A stretch of DNA of 64,000 nt, taken from contig NC_049990.1 of assembly GCF_000003815.2 (NCBI RefSeq), positions 9,811,539 to 9,875,538 on the forward strand, in the 5' to 3' direction. This DNA comes from Branchiostoma floridae (lineage: Eukaryota; Chordata; Leptocardii; Amphioxiformes; Branchiostomatidae). The notes beneath the pieces were generated by a model. The model worked only from the letters and a program-made list of their open reading frames with translations. It made no database searches and had not been told where the DNA came from. The position numbers and the translations under genes are program-made. Positions 35,615-44,573 of the stretch are shown in pieces. Position 1 is the first letter of the stretch, and each line of letters starts with the position of its first letter.

Positions 35615-36523
35615 TCTCTCTCTCTTTTTCTCTCTCTCTGCGTTAGTGTAAAGCAAGGTTTTATTCTTGTTTTTGTTATAAAAAATAGCGTATTCTTCTT
35701 ACATTTAAAGGGCTATACATTGAAATATTTCAGAATCGCACAACACTTTACAGGTCTTTGTGTGCTTCGCACCGACATTATTCCCTTGAACGTTAACCAG
35801 CTACTTATCTATCAATCCATTTTTATCATTTTTGTGTTGACTGCTACAGGCCCAGAGAAAGTGTTTTCGGGTGCCTGGGCCGGCGGTGCGAGGACCTTGG
35901 AGTTGAAAGTAGAGGAAGTTGGCCCGATGGGCAGTGACGTCATCTATGAGCGAAGCACCTACGCTTTCAAGAAAGAGGACGGTAGTGTGGCTGAAGCCGG
36001 GAAGTAAGTGTCTTTTAATATGCTTGTTGTTCTTTTTTGTTTTGTTTATCTTACATACGATGTGCCATAATGTTATTCAATTATCAAGCCTGATAAGTTC
36101 CTAGATTGGCACAAACATTTAGATGAGATAGTACATGTACTTGCCCAAAATACAATCTCCAATTTTTCAATCGGCCTAGCGTTGGGACCTCCCAAAGTCA
36201 AAGACCTGGTGCCCGTCCAAGTCTAATGCCGACATTCTGAAACTTGACTTAAAGTGAGTGTCATTGATAGCAATATTCAATTTGATATACATTTTAAGTC
36301 TCAGAATGTCGGAATAAGACAGGGACGGGCACCAGGTCTTTCAACTTGGGCGCTCCCAACATTAGGCCGATTGAAAAATGGGAGAAATGGATGTGAGTGT
36401 CATCGATATCAATATTCAATACATTATACAAGTTGTTTCTCGGTATTTTGCAGGTACGTTGTGATTTGGAAGAAAGTCGGTGGAGAATGGTTCCTCCACA
36501 TCGATATCTTCAACACAAACTAA
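22648..36523 (+). CDS. NTF2-like (SnoaL/DUF4440-type) protein, tandem copy 2
   Basis: Exons: 22648-22654, 34959-35099, 35850-36003 and 36454-36523; 372 bases, 123 aa. The protein begins MADLKTLIEANNQKFMATF and has GDMKGVANMYTEDCKIMPTG, GPEKVFSGAWAGGARTLELK, GSDVIYERSTYAFK, AGKYVVIWKK and EWFLHIDIFNTN. It ends two residues earlier than copies 1, 3 and 5 (stop TAA instead of AAAGCC-TGA). Intron 1 is 12.3 kb and contains the whole sialyltransferase gene on the other strand plus many repeats, whereas introns 2 and 3 are short. Assignment of exon 1 to this exon 2 rests on order, phase and the paralogous layout, not on transcripts. AATAAA lies at 36749-36754. Confidence 0.78.
23023..23131. mobile_element. 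109-bp MITE, TAGTCTG...CAGGCTA, 9-bp target duplication (copy 2)
   Basis: The same family as 14206-14302: TAGTCTGTGTAACACAAAC to GAGATTTAATCAGGCTA. It is flanked by GGTTTATAG at 23014-23022 and 23132-23140. The matching position in gene 1 intron 1 (about 16105-16112, CAGCATGATTTATTG) lacks it. Confidence 0.87.
24614..29725 (-). CDS. ST8Sia-type alpha-2,8-sialyltransferase (4 exons, nested in NTF2-like gene 2)
   Basis: Exons: 29580-29725, 26080-26280, 25441-25890 and 24614-24911; 1095 bases, 364 aa, phases consistent. It transfers sialic acid from CMP-sialic acid to glycans in the Golgi. Exon 1 gives a type II anchor: KRLRK then FLMFATLLTAFYMLIW. Exon 2 is a proline/glutamine-rich stem (QPARPPQPSQSAQPSRPARQ). 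Exon 3 has sialylmotif L from about residue 148 (CAVVGNSGVLLGSQCG, then DYVIRID). The last exon has motif S (GAPSIG, then YMYGFYPF), motif III (YHYYP) and motif VS (HH then E in HHMNEE), and ends VGPCGNQ. An alternative first exon at 26630-26760, also phase 2, encodes another short hydrophobic anchor. The length is usual for ST8Sia. Linkage specificity cannot be told from sequence. Confidence 0.9.
26630..26760 (-). CDS. Alternative first exon of the sialyltransferase
   Basis: It starts MLLPSIVVMAIIFLLSVLFG (a membrane anchor) and continues to a donor GGCAC|GTACGG at 26629/26630 in phase 2. That is the same phase as the distal first exon, so either can splice to 26080-26280. With it the protein would be 359 aa. 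It lacks the basic patch before the hydrophobic stretch that the distal exon has. Which exon is used cannot be decided here. Confidence 0.45.
27194..28579 (+). mobile_element. Rolling-circle-like element, subfamily TTTGCCA, composite (~1386 bp)
   Basis: The left end is ACTAGAGTTCGACGAAATC followed by ATACCTTTGCCAAATGA. The right end is a hairpin CCTTAGCCA-TTC-TGGCAAAGG followed by TA|A, with its last 22 bases present twice (28536-28579). Left arm CCTTTGCCA and right arm TGGCAAAGG are complementary. It is interrupted by sequence ending ATATCTCCATTTGTCATGG (about 27580-27605), a right end of the copy A/B subfamily, so one element has inserted into or recombined with another. It holds ATTATGCAAAT palindromes and a GACA microsatellite. 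Its relative in NTF2-like gene 4 is 44574-45926. Confidence 0.65.
29726..30519. other. Upstream flank of the sialyltransferase (inside NTF2-like gene 2 intron 1)
   Basis: It probably contains the sialyltransferase 5' UTR and promoter on the minus strand. No motif or repeat recognised. Confidence 0.35.
30528..30954. mobile_element. 427-bp hAT-like MITE with 8-bp target duplication
   Basis: It starts TAGGGCTGGGTATCGGTACA and ends with the near inverse TGTACCGGTACCCACCCCTA. CATTTACC flanks it at 30520-30527 and 30955-30962. The interior is rich in ACCGG and GGACCTG repeats in both orientations (sub-terminal repeats). An 8-bp duplication with TAGGG ends fits hAT. No transposase. Confidence 0.88.
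31190..31428 (+). repeat. ~240-bp direct repeat, left copy
   Basis: It shares AATCAGGCTGACG, ACATTTTTACATTG/AAATTTTTACATTG, CTCCATA, ACATACTACAA, TCTGGTAAGTT and GGCGATCAATG/C-AAAATCG with 33373-33602, in the same orientation 2.2 kb apart. It is diverged. There is no coding sequence between the copies. Confidence 0.7.
31950..32345 (+). repeat. Partial rolling-circle-like element (octamer-palindrome section)
   Basis: TCAATTATGCAAATTAGC followed by GATTTGCATAATTAAT, then ATCTACATACCAATAATCAT and GATCCGTCAACCC. This matches the interior of the elements at 27194 and 44574. Both ends are missing. Confidence 0.55.
32346..33372. other. Intronic DNA without recognised features
   Basis: Part of the 12-kb intron of NTF2-like gene 2. 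No open frame or repeat partner seen. Confidence 0.4.
33373..33602 (+). repeat. ~230-bp direct repeat, right copy
   Basis: Partner of 31190-31428, with the same ordered blocks beginning AATCAGGCTGACG and ending CGATCAATCGAAAATCG. Confidence 0.7.
34205..34860 (+). repeat. Decayed rolling-circle-like element remnant with CA/CG microsatellite
   Basis: It has the family's order: CATTAATCATTCAAATGAA, then CTGCAGTTC, GCCAGGGGGCCCAAACT, TCATGAACC, CATTATCGAACTTGACCTTC and finally a CACACGCGCGCG run at about 34637-34662. There is no clear left end or terminal hairpin. Confidence 0.5.
35148..35424. mobile_element. 277-bp MITE with ~77-bp inverted repeats and 10-bp target duplication
   Basis: It starts TCCTCCTACGCAAGGACATC and ends with the near inverse (GGGACATAC...). 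The flanks are TAGCTATTCA (35138-35147) and TAGCTATTTA (35425-35434). Introns of copies 1 and 3 read GATAGCTATTCAA uninterrupted, so the insertion is confirmed by paralogue comparison. The arms include ACCGCCTGTCTGGATGTACC, inverted at about 35370. Confidence 0.85.
35556..35640. repeat. CT microsatellite
   Basis: A long (CT)n run in intron 2 of NTF2-like gene 2, just after the CTCTGTCTC-rich tract that all copies share at this place. Confidence 0.9.
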
Positions 36524-36800
36524 GCCTGATGAGTTTAGCTCTACATTCACGAACAGGGAGAAGACTAAAAAGATATCGATAGTGACGTATAATAGATCAC
36601 GAATACCTAAATAGAAATCTTAAAAAGATAGTCGCGGAAAACAAATCACGAATACCCAACCGGAAATCCCATAGAATGTCACCCTATCTTTTGTCAACGA
36701 GCCCAGTACCAGTCTTGCCGATCTTGATATTAATAATTCTTTTGCTTCAATAAATGATGGTATGCAAACTAAGTTTCAGCCGCAGATTCAATTTCATTTT

Positions 36801-38188
36801 TATTCTCTTCGCCAAGAAGAGTATGAGATTGCTTGACTTGGGTCTGTATGTAGGTCAACAGCATATAACTCGAGAAATTGTGGATGGAACTTTGTGATTT
36901 TTGGTAGGTGTGTAGCAGTTGTCGAAAGGAATGCCAAGTTTGAAAACGGTTTACCTGGCGTTTTCCTACGGTACTGCAGCGAGCTTGGTATGTTTTTTGC
37001 GGTTTGTTTTTGGTAGCATAAGTCAAAATCTAGCTGGGCGATTTTCACGAAACTTGGTAGGTGTGTAGCGGTTATGGAGAGGAAGGTCAAGTGCGAAAAT
37101 GGTTTACCTGGCTCTTACCTATCGTGCTGTAGCGGGATTTGTATGTAAGTGCGTTTGTCTGTAAGCAAGATAACTCGAGAACCCTTGAATGGATCCTGAT
37201 TATATTTGTTAGGTGGATTGGGGTTAGGAAAACAAAGGTCAAGTTTGATAATGGGCACCCTAGTGGCTGCCTAAGGTACTGCAGCAAAACTTTTAATTTT
37301 GGCACTTCGTGTTCTGGACATGCTGTGGTCATGATTTTTGAGTGGTAGATAGCCCTTGAAACAGAGAGTAAGTGCTGTGAGTTTGGACCCCCTAGCGGCT
37401 TTTTGGGAACTGCAGGCACCGATTTCCGTTCAAACTTTGGACGAGGATAACTTGAGAACGTGTAAACAGATCATCAGGATTTTCGGTATGTAGATAGAAT
37501 GAGTGAGGACTTATACAATGTAATACTAATTATGCAAATCAGTAGCTTATTTGCATAATCAATGAGGAAAGTTAATAAATCCATGCCAACAGCATATAAC
37601 TCAAGAAGCTGTGTATGGATTTTCATGATATTTAGTATTTAAGTAGCGGCTGCGGAAAGGAAGGTTGTGTTCGAAAATAGTTGACGTAGCATTTTCCGTT
37701 AGGACGGTAGCGGGCCGAGTGTGTGCGTCCTTTTGTTTGTGGAATGCATAACTCGAGAAGCCTTGAAAAAATCCTGATGATATTTGGTAGGTGGGTAGGG
37801 GTCAGGAAAACGAAGATAAATTATGATAGTGGGCCCCCTAGCGGCTTCCTAAGGTACTGCAGCAAAACTTATTAACAGAAATAAACTGTGCTCTATATAT
37901 CTCATTTTGACCTATATCTATGGACACAGCTGTTATACAGATGGTTTGCTGGAGGACGCCCTTACACTGGGGACAAAGTCTAAATTGACAAGCATGAAAT
38001 TCTGATTGACCAGGGATGCTACCAGGTCATCTGTCAGGTCACAGTCTGGTTTTGGTAATGTTTGTGTGTTTGATGTGCGGAACACAGTTCATGCAGTCAT
38101 TGCTATTTAGTAATACATGAATAAGACCTTAAAGTCTTAAATAAAGGCATGATTATTTGGCGAAGAGATGGGTTCGTTGAACTCTAGT
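36801..38188 (-). mobile_element. Rolling-circle-like element, subfamily CTCTTC, 1388 bp, with an empty site after gene 3
   Basis: Read on the minus strand it starts ACTAGAGTTCAACGAACCC followed by ATCTCTTCGCC, and ends in a hairpin CTCTTC-TTGGC-GAAGAG plus AATA. The left arm CTCTTC and right arm GAAGAG are complementary. Downstream of gene 3 (about 41478-41500) the corresponding sequence reads ATTTCATTTTCATAGACATG without the element, so it inserted with no target duplication. The interior has the same ATTATGCAAAT palindromes and AAGGTCAAGTT-type blocks as its relatives. Confidence 0.75.
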
Positions 38189-38565
38189 TGAGATGTAATC
38201 TTACAGTGCCCATCTACACTCATGGTCCGTTTTGCTGACAGACATCGAATGTATAGTGTGAAACGTCAAAAGTCTGATGTTAGAATTTGTTACTTTAAAG
38301 GAATTAACTTAATTTTTTTTGAAACCTTTTATGTTTCATAACTTTAATGAAGTGACGTTAATGATATGCAACTTAACATTACGTCGGAAGCCTTAAAACG
38401 TAGCCTACAATAATAGTTTTGGTGACGGTACGACAGGTACTTAACTACTGTGAGTTTGAAGGTCTTATAACATATTCATCCGCGACCCCCGTCCAATAGT
38501 AGTGCGTCCCACTACTTCAAAAGGTCAAGTTCGCTTGAACCGAAGCAGTCTCAAACCCCGAAGTT
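38189..38565. other. Spacer between NTF2-like genes 2 and 3
   Basis: It shares ordered blocks with the spacers after gene 3 (41500-41770) and after the orphan 3' UTR (42020-42190): GTCTGATGTTA, ACTTTAAT, AATGATATGCAACTT, CTACAATAA and GGTGACGGT. No gene. Confidence 0.6.
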
Positions 38566-38728
38566 CAAGCGTCACAGGTCAAAGTTTACACATCTTGTGC
38601 GACAAGTAGCACACATCTTGTTCGACAGGTACATGTAGCTGCCATTGGATAGTTACACGTTGTCAACAGCAGTGCACCAGCGAGGACAACAAACCAAAGA
38701 GCACCAAGCAGCAAAGCACCACGAGACC
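38566..38728 (+). promoter_or_regulatory. Conserved proximal promoter block, NTF2-like gene 3
   Basis: GTCACAGGTCAAAGTTTACA, CATCTTGTGCGACAAGTAG (partly repeated), TGGATAGTTACACGTTGTC and CAGCAGTGCACCA. Confidence 0.6.
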
Positions 38729-41281
38729 ATGTCTAGCGGTGAAGTAGACGTTAAACAAGGACAACAACAACAACGTATTCCCAATATCATGGAAGGTAAG
38801 ACTTAGATGTGTAGAGACTGCAGTGGTCTTTGTCAACTATTGTGGCTTGAACATTGCCAGTGGCGGCGGCACAGTGGGGACAGTGGGGCAGTCGCCCCCA
38901 CAAAAAATATGTTGTGGGGGCATGGCCCCCACAAAAAATCAAGCTGAAACCCCTGTGTATTTTTTCACCAATAGCAATTTCATAAACCTAGCTAGTCCAC
39001 CAGCGAAATTTGCCCCAGAAAATGCAGGAAATGGTGTTTCAAGGGGTCCAGATTTTAAATTTTCCCAAACCTCCCTTGCGACGGCTCGCGCCTAAAGCGC
39101 TGGACATGGTGAAATGTATTGGGGGAGCGTCGGCGTTGACACGGACCAAGCATCCACCTTCCTGTTCTTTGTTCTATTCCTGGTAAAAGACATATCCCTC
39201 TTACCATGTCTTTTACCGGGAATAGAACAAAGAACAGGAAGGGAGATGCTTGGTCCGTGTCGTCGTGTAGGCTTATGAAAGGGTCCGTCGTCACGGTAGG
39301 CGGTCTGTGATGTCACGCAAATGTTGCTCCCGACATGAACTCCGCTCGGCATAGCCAGGCAGAACACCGGACGTGACAAGTCGGGCCTTCGGCCCTCCAC
39401 ATGCTCACAAATCTATCACCAATATTTTGTCCCCACAAAAGAAATTTGCTGCCGCCGCCTCTGATTGCACAATTAAGCCCAATGTGGCTTGGACGAAGTG
39501 ACATAATAGTATCTATAGCCACTACCTCCTGATTAGCGGACACGGGAAGACAGAAGGCCATGCCATCAATTAATTAAGCCTGTCAAAAAAACTAGCCTGG
39601 GTTCTATCCTAGTTAGTCTTCAGTTCACGATTCCCATAATATCCCCGTTTACCAACTAGCCATGGAAATGAAGAGGAAGACAGACGCGCTGGGTAGGCAA
39701 TGTTGAGGAACGCACCCGGAAGGAATATTGTACATTTAGTCTATCACTTCTTTGCGGGCGGCACTTCGGACGACATGACTTCGTTAGGGAATTTGTACCA
39801 TGTGCGAGCGAATTTCTTTGGACTGACAATTAATAGCTATCTCAGATATCTCAATATTATCGTCATGATCTATGCATGTTATCTCATCTCCAGATCCAGA
39901 TCATCTGAAGAAAGTAATTGAGGCACGCAACCGGAAGCTCATGGACTACTTCAAGGCTAACGACATGAAGGCCGTATCTAACATGTACACGGAGCACTGC
40001 AAGATCATGCCGCCAGGAGAGGACACTCTATTCGACCGAGAGGGTGAGTACTAGTATTTTGTAAAAAAATATGGACCTATTTTTATCGATAGCTATTCAA
40101 CGAATTAAGAATATCGATATCCCCTCTCTTTGCATCTCTCTCTCTCTGTCTCTCCCGTTCTATCTACCAATGGCTCTGTCTCTAAATCTGTCTGCCCACC
40201 CCCTCTCTCTGTGTGTCATTGTAAAGCATAGTTCGGTTGTTGCTTTTGTTGGTAAAACTACCCTACGTCTATTACTGGTATACCATTAAAGGCCCTGCGT
40301 CAGCTGAACACAGAACAGCATGCAAGTAACACTTTACTTACTGTTACTATCGCCGCACACTGGTCTCTATATGCTTTCGCCCGATATGATCATGAGACAT
40401 CCTCTTGACCAACGTTAACCAGCTGCTTATCGTTCAAATTTACCAAGATTTATAATTTGTTGCTGCCTGCAGGCGCAGAGAAGATATTTTTGGATGTCTG
40501 GGAGAGCGGTGTGAGGGAAGTGGAGTTGAAATCCGAGGAAGTTGAGCCGATGGGCTGTGACGTCATCTATGAGCGAGGCACCTCCACTATGAAGAAAGGG
40601 GACGGTAGTGTGGCTGACGTCAGCAACAAGTAAACATGTTTATGATTATTTATGTTACCTTCACAGAAGGGAACATATCTGTTTTTGCTTTGTTTCTTCT
40701 TCTTTTCCGCGCAAATAAGGCCAACGACCTGGACCAGACGGCTGTCACCATGGTAACCGGTAAAGTAGCAGGCACCATGTGGTGTTCGGTTACATAATGT
40801 AGCAAATGTCAGATCTAGAGGGGCTCGGGTCACTACATTTAGAAATGTGTTCAAATAAGAATGAACAAAACAGTTGCCAGTGTTAGACTACAACATGTGA
40901 AGGTAACATTCTGTATTTGCTTGCAAATATTACCTTTCCAGTGTTCTTTATGTACTTTGCTTTTCTTACATAAGATAGTATTGACCATTTATTCCAGATA
41001 TCAAGCATGATAAATTCCTGGATTAACACAACAATTTACATAAGATACTTGTACCAGGCCAAAATGCATTCTCCCATTTTGCAATTGGTCTAACGTTAGG
41101 AAAACTCTGGTGCCCTTCCCTGTCTAATTGTGATACTCTGATTCTGTATGTTGAATATTGATATCAATGACACTCACTTTAAGTTGATTCTCTCATTTTT
41201 TGCAGGTACGTTGTGATTTGGAAGAATATCGATTGCGAGTGGTTCCTCCACATCGACATCTTCAACTCAAACAAAGCCTGA
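38729..41281 (+). CDS. NTF2-like (SnoaL/DUF4440-type) protein, tandem copy 3, N-terminally extended
   Basis: Exons: 38729-38795, 39894-40043, 40473-40629 and 41206-41281; 450 bases, 149 aa. An upstream in-frame ATG (38729) adds MSSGEVDVKQGQQQQRIPNI before the ancestral ATGGAAG at 38789; starting there gives 129 aa. Exon 2 carries a three-residue insertion (PDH after the first D) and exon 3 has one extra residue (SNK for GK). Several positions conserved in the siblings are changed: EHC for EDC, FDREG for FGREG, VEPMGCDV for VGPMGSDV, STMKKGDG. It may be evolving under weaker constraint, but it remains fully open. AATAAA lies at 41438-41443. Intron 1 contains a hAT5-like element. Confidence 0.75.
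38858..39463. mobile_element. 606-bp hAT5-like element with a nested hairpin
   Basis: It starts CAGTGGCGGCGGCACAG and ends CTGCCGCCGCCTCTG. ATTGC flanks it at 38853-38857 and 39464-39468 (5-bp duplication). The flanking DNA (TTGAACATTGC|ACAATTAAGCCC) matches the uninterrupted site in gene 5 (about 52948-53165 once its own insertion is removed). Sub-terminal GTGGGG/CCCCCACA repeats are present. It holds a perfect-looking hairpin at about 39136-39261. Confidence 0.78.
39136..39261. repeat. ~126-bp hairpin nested in the hAT5-like element
   Basis: GACACGGACCAAGCATC at the left pairs with GATGCTTGGTCCGTGTC at the right. The inner arms are TTCCTGTTCTTTGTTCTATT and its inverse. The stem is about 55 bp with a very short loop, probably another nested MITE. 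Confidence 0.75.
40651..40905 (-). mobile_element. Possible short relative of the rolling-circle-like family
   Basis: ATGTTACCTTCACAGAAGG at the left and CATGTGAAGGTAACAT at the right. Read on the minus strand, the 3' side forms a hairpin CCTTC-TGT-GAAGG followed by TA|A, as in the larger elements. Gene 1 lacks it at the matching point of intron 3 (about 20897-20920). The 5' ACTAGAGTTC signature is missing. Confidence 0.4.
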
Positions 41282-41644
41282 AGCTTCTACATCTACATTC
41301 ACGAAAAGGGAGAAGACTAAAAATAAGTCGATAGTGACGGAAAATAGATCACGAATATCTAACCGGAAGTCTTATAGAATATCGCCTTAGCTTAAATTTT
41401 TCGATCTTGATAATGATAATGATAAAGCTGATGCTTCAATAAATGCCGGTAAGCAAACTAAGTTTCAACCGCAGATCCTATTTCATTTTCATAGACATGT
41501 AATCTCGAAGTGCCCATCTAAACTCACAGTACATAGAAATGTATTTCTCGTGTCAAACGTCAGAAGTCTGATGTTAAAATTTGGACTAAAGGAATAAAAC
41601 TGAAATGTTATTGCTTTGAAAACGTTTATGTTTTATAACTTGAA

Positions 41645-41695
41645 TGTAGTGACTTTAATGTAGTGACTTTAATGTAGTGACTTTAATGATATGCA
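41645..41695. repeat. 17-bp tandem repeat, 3 copies
   Basis: GTAGTGACTTTAATG-type units in tandem, in the spacer after NTF2-like gene 3. Confidence 0.85.
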
Positions 41696-41785
41696 ACTTG
41701 GCATTCCGTCAGCAGCCTTTTTAATGTAGCCTACAATAACAGCGTTGGTGACGGTATAAGACAGGTACTACTGTTGTGAGTTCAT

Positions 41786-41960
41786 ATAGTCACAGAAAAT
41801 ACGTCACAAGAATATCTAACCGGAAATCTTATAGAATGGCACAGTAGCTTTTGTCAACGAGTCAAGTACCAGTCTTGCAGACCTTGATATTGATAGATTT
41901 TAATTTTGCCACTGTGACAATAAACGGCGGTGTGCCAACTAAGTTTCAAACTCTAGTTTC
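41786..41960 (+). pseudogene. Orphan 3' UTR of a deleted NTF2-like gene copy
   Basis: ATCTAACCGGAAATCTTATA, GAATGGCACAGTAGCTTTTG, CAACGAGTCAAGTACCAGTC and TTGCAGACCTTGATATTGAT, with a polyadenylation signal at 41919-41924, match the 3' UTR of gene 1 (21325-21855) block by block. No coding exon precedes it after gene 3's own 3' UTR and spacer. A spacer then follows, so a whole gene body has been lost between genes 3 and 4. Confidence 0.75.
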
Positions 41961-42250
41961 ATTTTTATTTGCATGCAATGCACATGCAATTGCTTTTGAT
42001 TCTAATGTAATTCGAAATTATGTACATCAGATGTTAAAAGAGAACAGCTGTAGTTTTCATAGCTTTAATGTTCATAACTTTCATGTTGTGACTATAAAGT
42101 ATAATGATATGCAGCTTAACATTACGTCAGAAATCTTTTTGAAGTAGACTACAATAACAGTGTTGGTGACGGTGAGATAGGTAGTTATTAACAACTTGTC
42201 CTGTTTGACCTTCAACCGAGAGGCAGACTCAACCCCCCAGCTTCAGGAAT

Positions 42251-42345
42251 CACAGGTCAGGTCAAAGTTTACGCATCTTGTGCGACAAGTAGCTGTCTGC
42301 GGATAGTTACACGTTGCCAGCAGTGCGCACCGTATTCCCGACATT
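42251..42345 (+). promoter_or_regulatory. Conserved proximal promoter block, NTF2-like gene 4
   Basis: CACAGGTCAGGTCAAAGTTT (the half-site is doubled), CATCTTGTGCGACAAGTAG, CTGCGGATAGTTACACGTTG, CAGTGCGCACC and CCCGACATT before ATGGCAG. Confidence 0.6.
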
Positions 42346-42639
42346 ATGGCAGGTAAGAATTGGATTTAACCTGAGTCTGTAGAGACTGCTATGGTCTTTC
42401 TAAGGTGGTTATATTTTGCACACGGTAAAGCTTGCATCCGGTGAACCGTGATAGTATCTATATATGCACTACATCATGTGTGAGTCAAGGCAGTCAGCAG
42501 GCCATGCACTCACGGTCAAAAACGCTAGCCTGGGTGCCATCCTAGTTAGCTTTTTCCAAAGATTGTAGGAAAAAGAACATACGGGTTAATTAATGTTTTA
42601 ATTTGTTGACCTTGAAGCTATAGCATGAGATATGCAATC

Positions 42640-43600
42640 TTTATTGACACGACAAAAGTACAGCGACTTTCGTAAGGTCTACATGTATAACAACTACTTA
42701 CAGTACAACTAAACACATATATATGGATATCTATAGGTATGGATACATCAACATAAAGGGTCTAGCATGTCATTTACACTATTGGTTCTACGGTATAAAC
42801 AATCGTGGATATATTTGCCTACTTGCACACAATGTGGATTATCGCCTCCCAGAATGTACTTGAATTTATCTATCGAACAGAGAGTAGCAAAGCCTTTAGA
42901 ACAAGTGGAAAGTAATGTGAACAGCTCTGTGCGTTTATCATCATATCGAGAACAATCCATAACGAAGTGACGTTCGTCTTCGATCTCATTTGGGCAGAAT
43001 GGACAAAACCTCTGGTCACGGGGAATTTTAGAATATCTTCCGGCTTCTATATTTAGTTTGTGACTACAGATTCTTATCTTTGTAATTGCTCTACGAAGTT
43101 CGAAATTGTGTACATTCGAAAGATACTTCTTTTGTCCGTATCTTTCCTTTAGCGTAGAATAAATGGAAAGTTTTGAGTTATTCTGGATAGAAGAATGCCA
43201 TTCTTGAATGTATATATCCTGTAAACGGAGTCGTAATTGGTCGATTAGCATATTAACATGATACAACCTCGGGTTTGTCCATACATACCCAAAACCATTA
43301 TAGTTGAGAATGTCAGTTACGTGATTTGTCCAATCGTATTCACCGGAAAGTACAACATCATATGCTTCACGTAGTAAAGAATCTTCGGGTAAGTTTGCAA
43401 GACGGTGCCAGTATTTGATTAATTGTATCTCAGCGTTGATCGAAATGGGAAATGTTCCTAACTCACCACGGATGCCGTCATTTGATGATTTTGCATGTAC
43501 TCCAAGTAAAAATTTTTGGAAATTCATATCAATGGTATCAAATTCTGGGATACTAATATGTAAAGATATAGGTATTCAAACCACGAGAGCCCTCAGGCGA
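42640..43600 (-). mobile_element. 5'-truncated non-LTR retroelement fragment (259-codon C-terminal frame)
   Basis: 42748-43527 (minus) is open for 259 codons. Near the end it has a zinc-binding pattern, FCPFC with downstream DERHFVMDC, of the kind found after the reverse transcriptase in many LINEs. The upstream part has IKYWHRLANLPEDSL, which is also seen in such C-terminal regions. There is no reverse transcriptase block, so it is truncated at about 43600. It lies in intron 1 of NTF2-like gene 4 and is absent from the siblings. LINE clade not determined. Confidence 0.55.
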
Positions 43601-43637
43601 TAGTGTATGCAGGCCATGCCTTTTTGGTCACACTTGT

Positions 43638-43835
43638 ACAGGGGTGCCTAAGTCTCTAAACCAGTTTTACGGAATACATACGATCATTATTATAAGTGAA
43701 ACTCGCATGAATTCAAAGAAACAAAATTTGCGTGTTTCCTAGATGTGGATCGTATGAATTCCTTAAAATTTGTATGTATTCCGTAAAAGTAGCATGGATT
43801 TCCAAAAATTCGTATGAATACTTAGACATCCCTGT
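43638..43835. mobile_element. ~198-bp MITE-like inverted-repeat element
   Basis: The outer ends ACAGGGGTGCCTAAGT and ACTTAGACATCCCTGT are inverted, with two mismatches. Inner arms TTTTACGGAATACATAC and GTATGTATTCCGTAAAA are exact inverses. The target duplication is not clear. Confidence 0.65.
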
Positions 43836-44573
43836 TGCGTTGAGCCGCAACCCGCCACCCCACATATAAACAAGCCATGGCTATCGTATAAAGCTCAATT
43901 GATTAATATAATAAGTCATGCATGCATCCATTGCTTTGTTAGCGATTTTGACCTCTAGCGCTAACGATGCATTGTACGAGGGAAGTGCTGGGGACAATAT
44001 TCATGACACTGAGTACAACATATCTAGTGCTTCACTACATATTTCTCAGATATCGTATGATTATTGTCAATGTACTTGTAACCTCGTCTCCAGATCTAAA
44101 GGCAGCGATTGGAAAACAGAACCAGAAGTTCATGGCCTGCTTCAAGGCTAACGACATGAAGGGCGTGGCTAACCTGTACACGGAGGACTGTAAGCTCATG
44201 ATAACGGGGATGGACACTCAATATGGCCGTGAGGGTGAGAAGATGTCAAATATTGATGGTATTGCACATAAAATCATAAAATCAAAATCGGAGGACTAGA
44301 CTATTCTCTCTCTTTGTGCCTTCGTCTGTGGCTTCCCTATTCTATCCTCTTTGTCACTGTATTCCTCTCTCTCTCTCTCTGGCCTGCAGCCACAGAAAAG
44401 GCTCTAGCGGGTGTATGGACTAGCGGAGCGAGGAGCTTAGAGTGGAAATCTGAGGAAATTGACCTATGGGCAGTGACGTCATTTACGAGCGAATCGCCTA
44501 CACTACGAGAACTGAGGACGGCAGTGTGGCTGACGTCGGCAAGTAAGTCGACTTCTTTGTGTTTGATGTTCAT

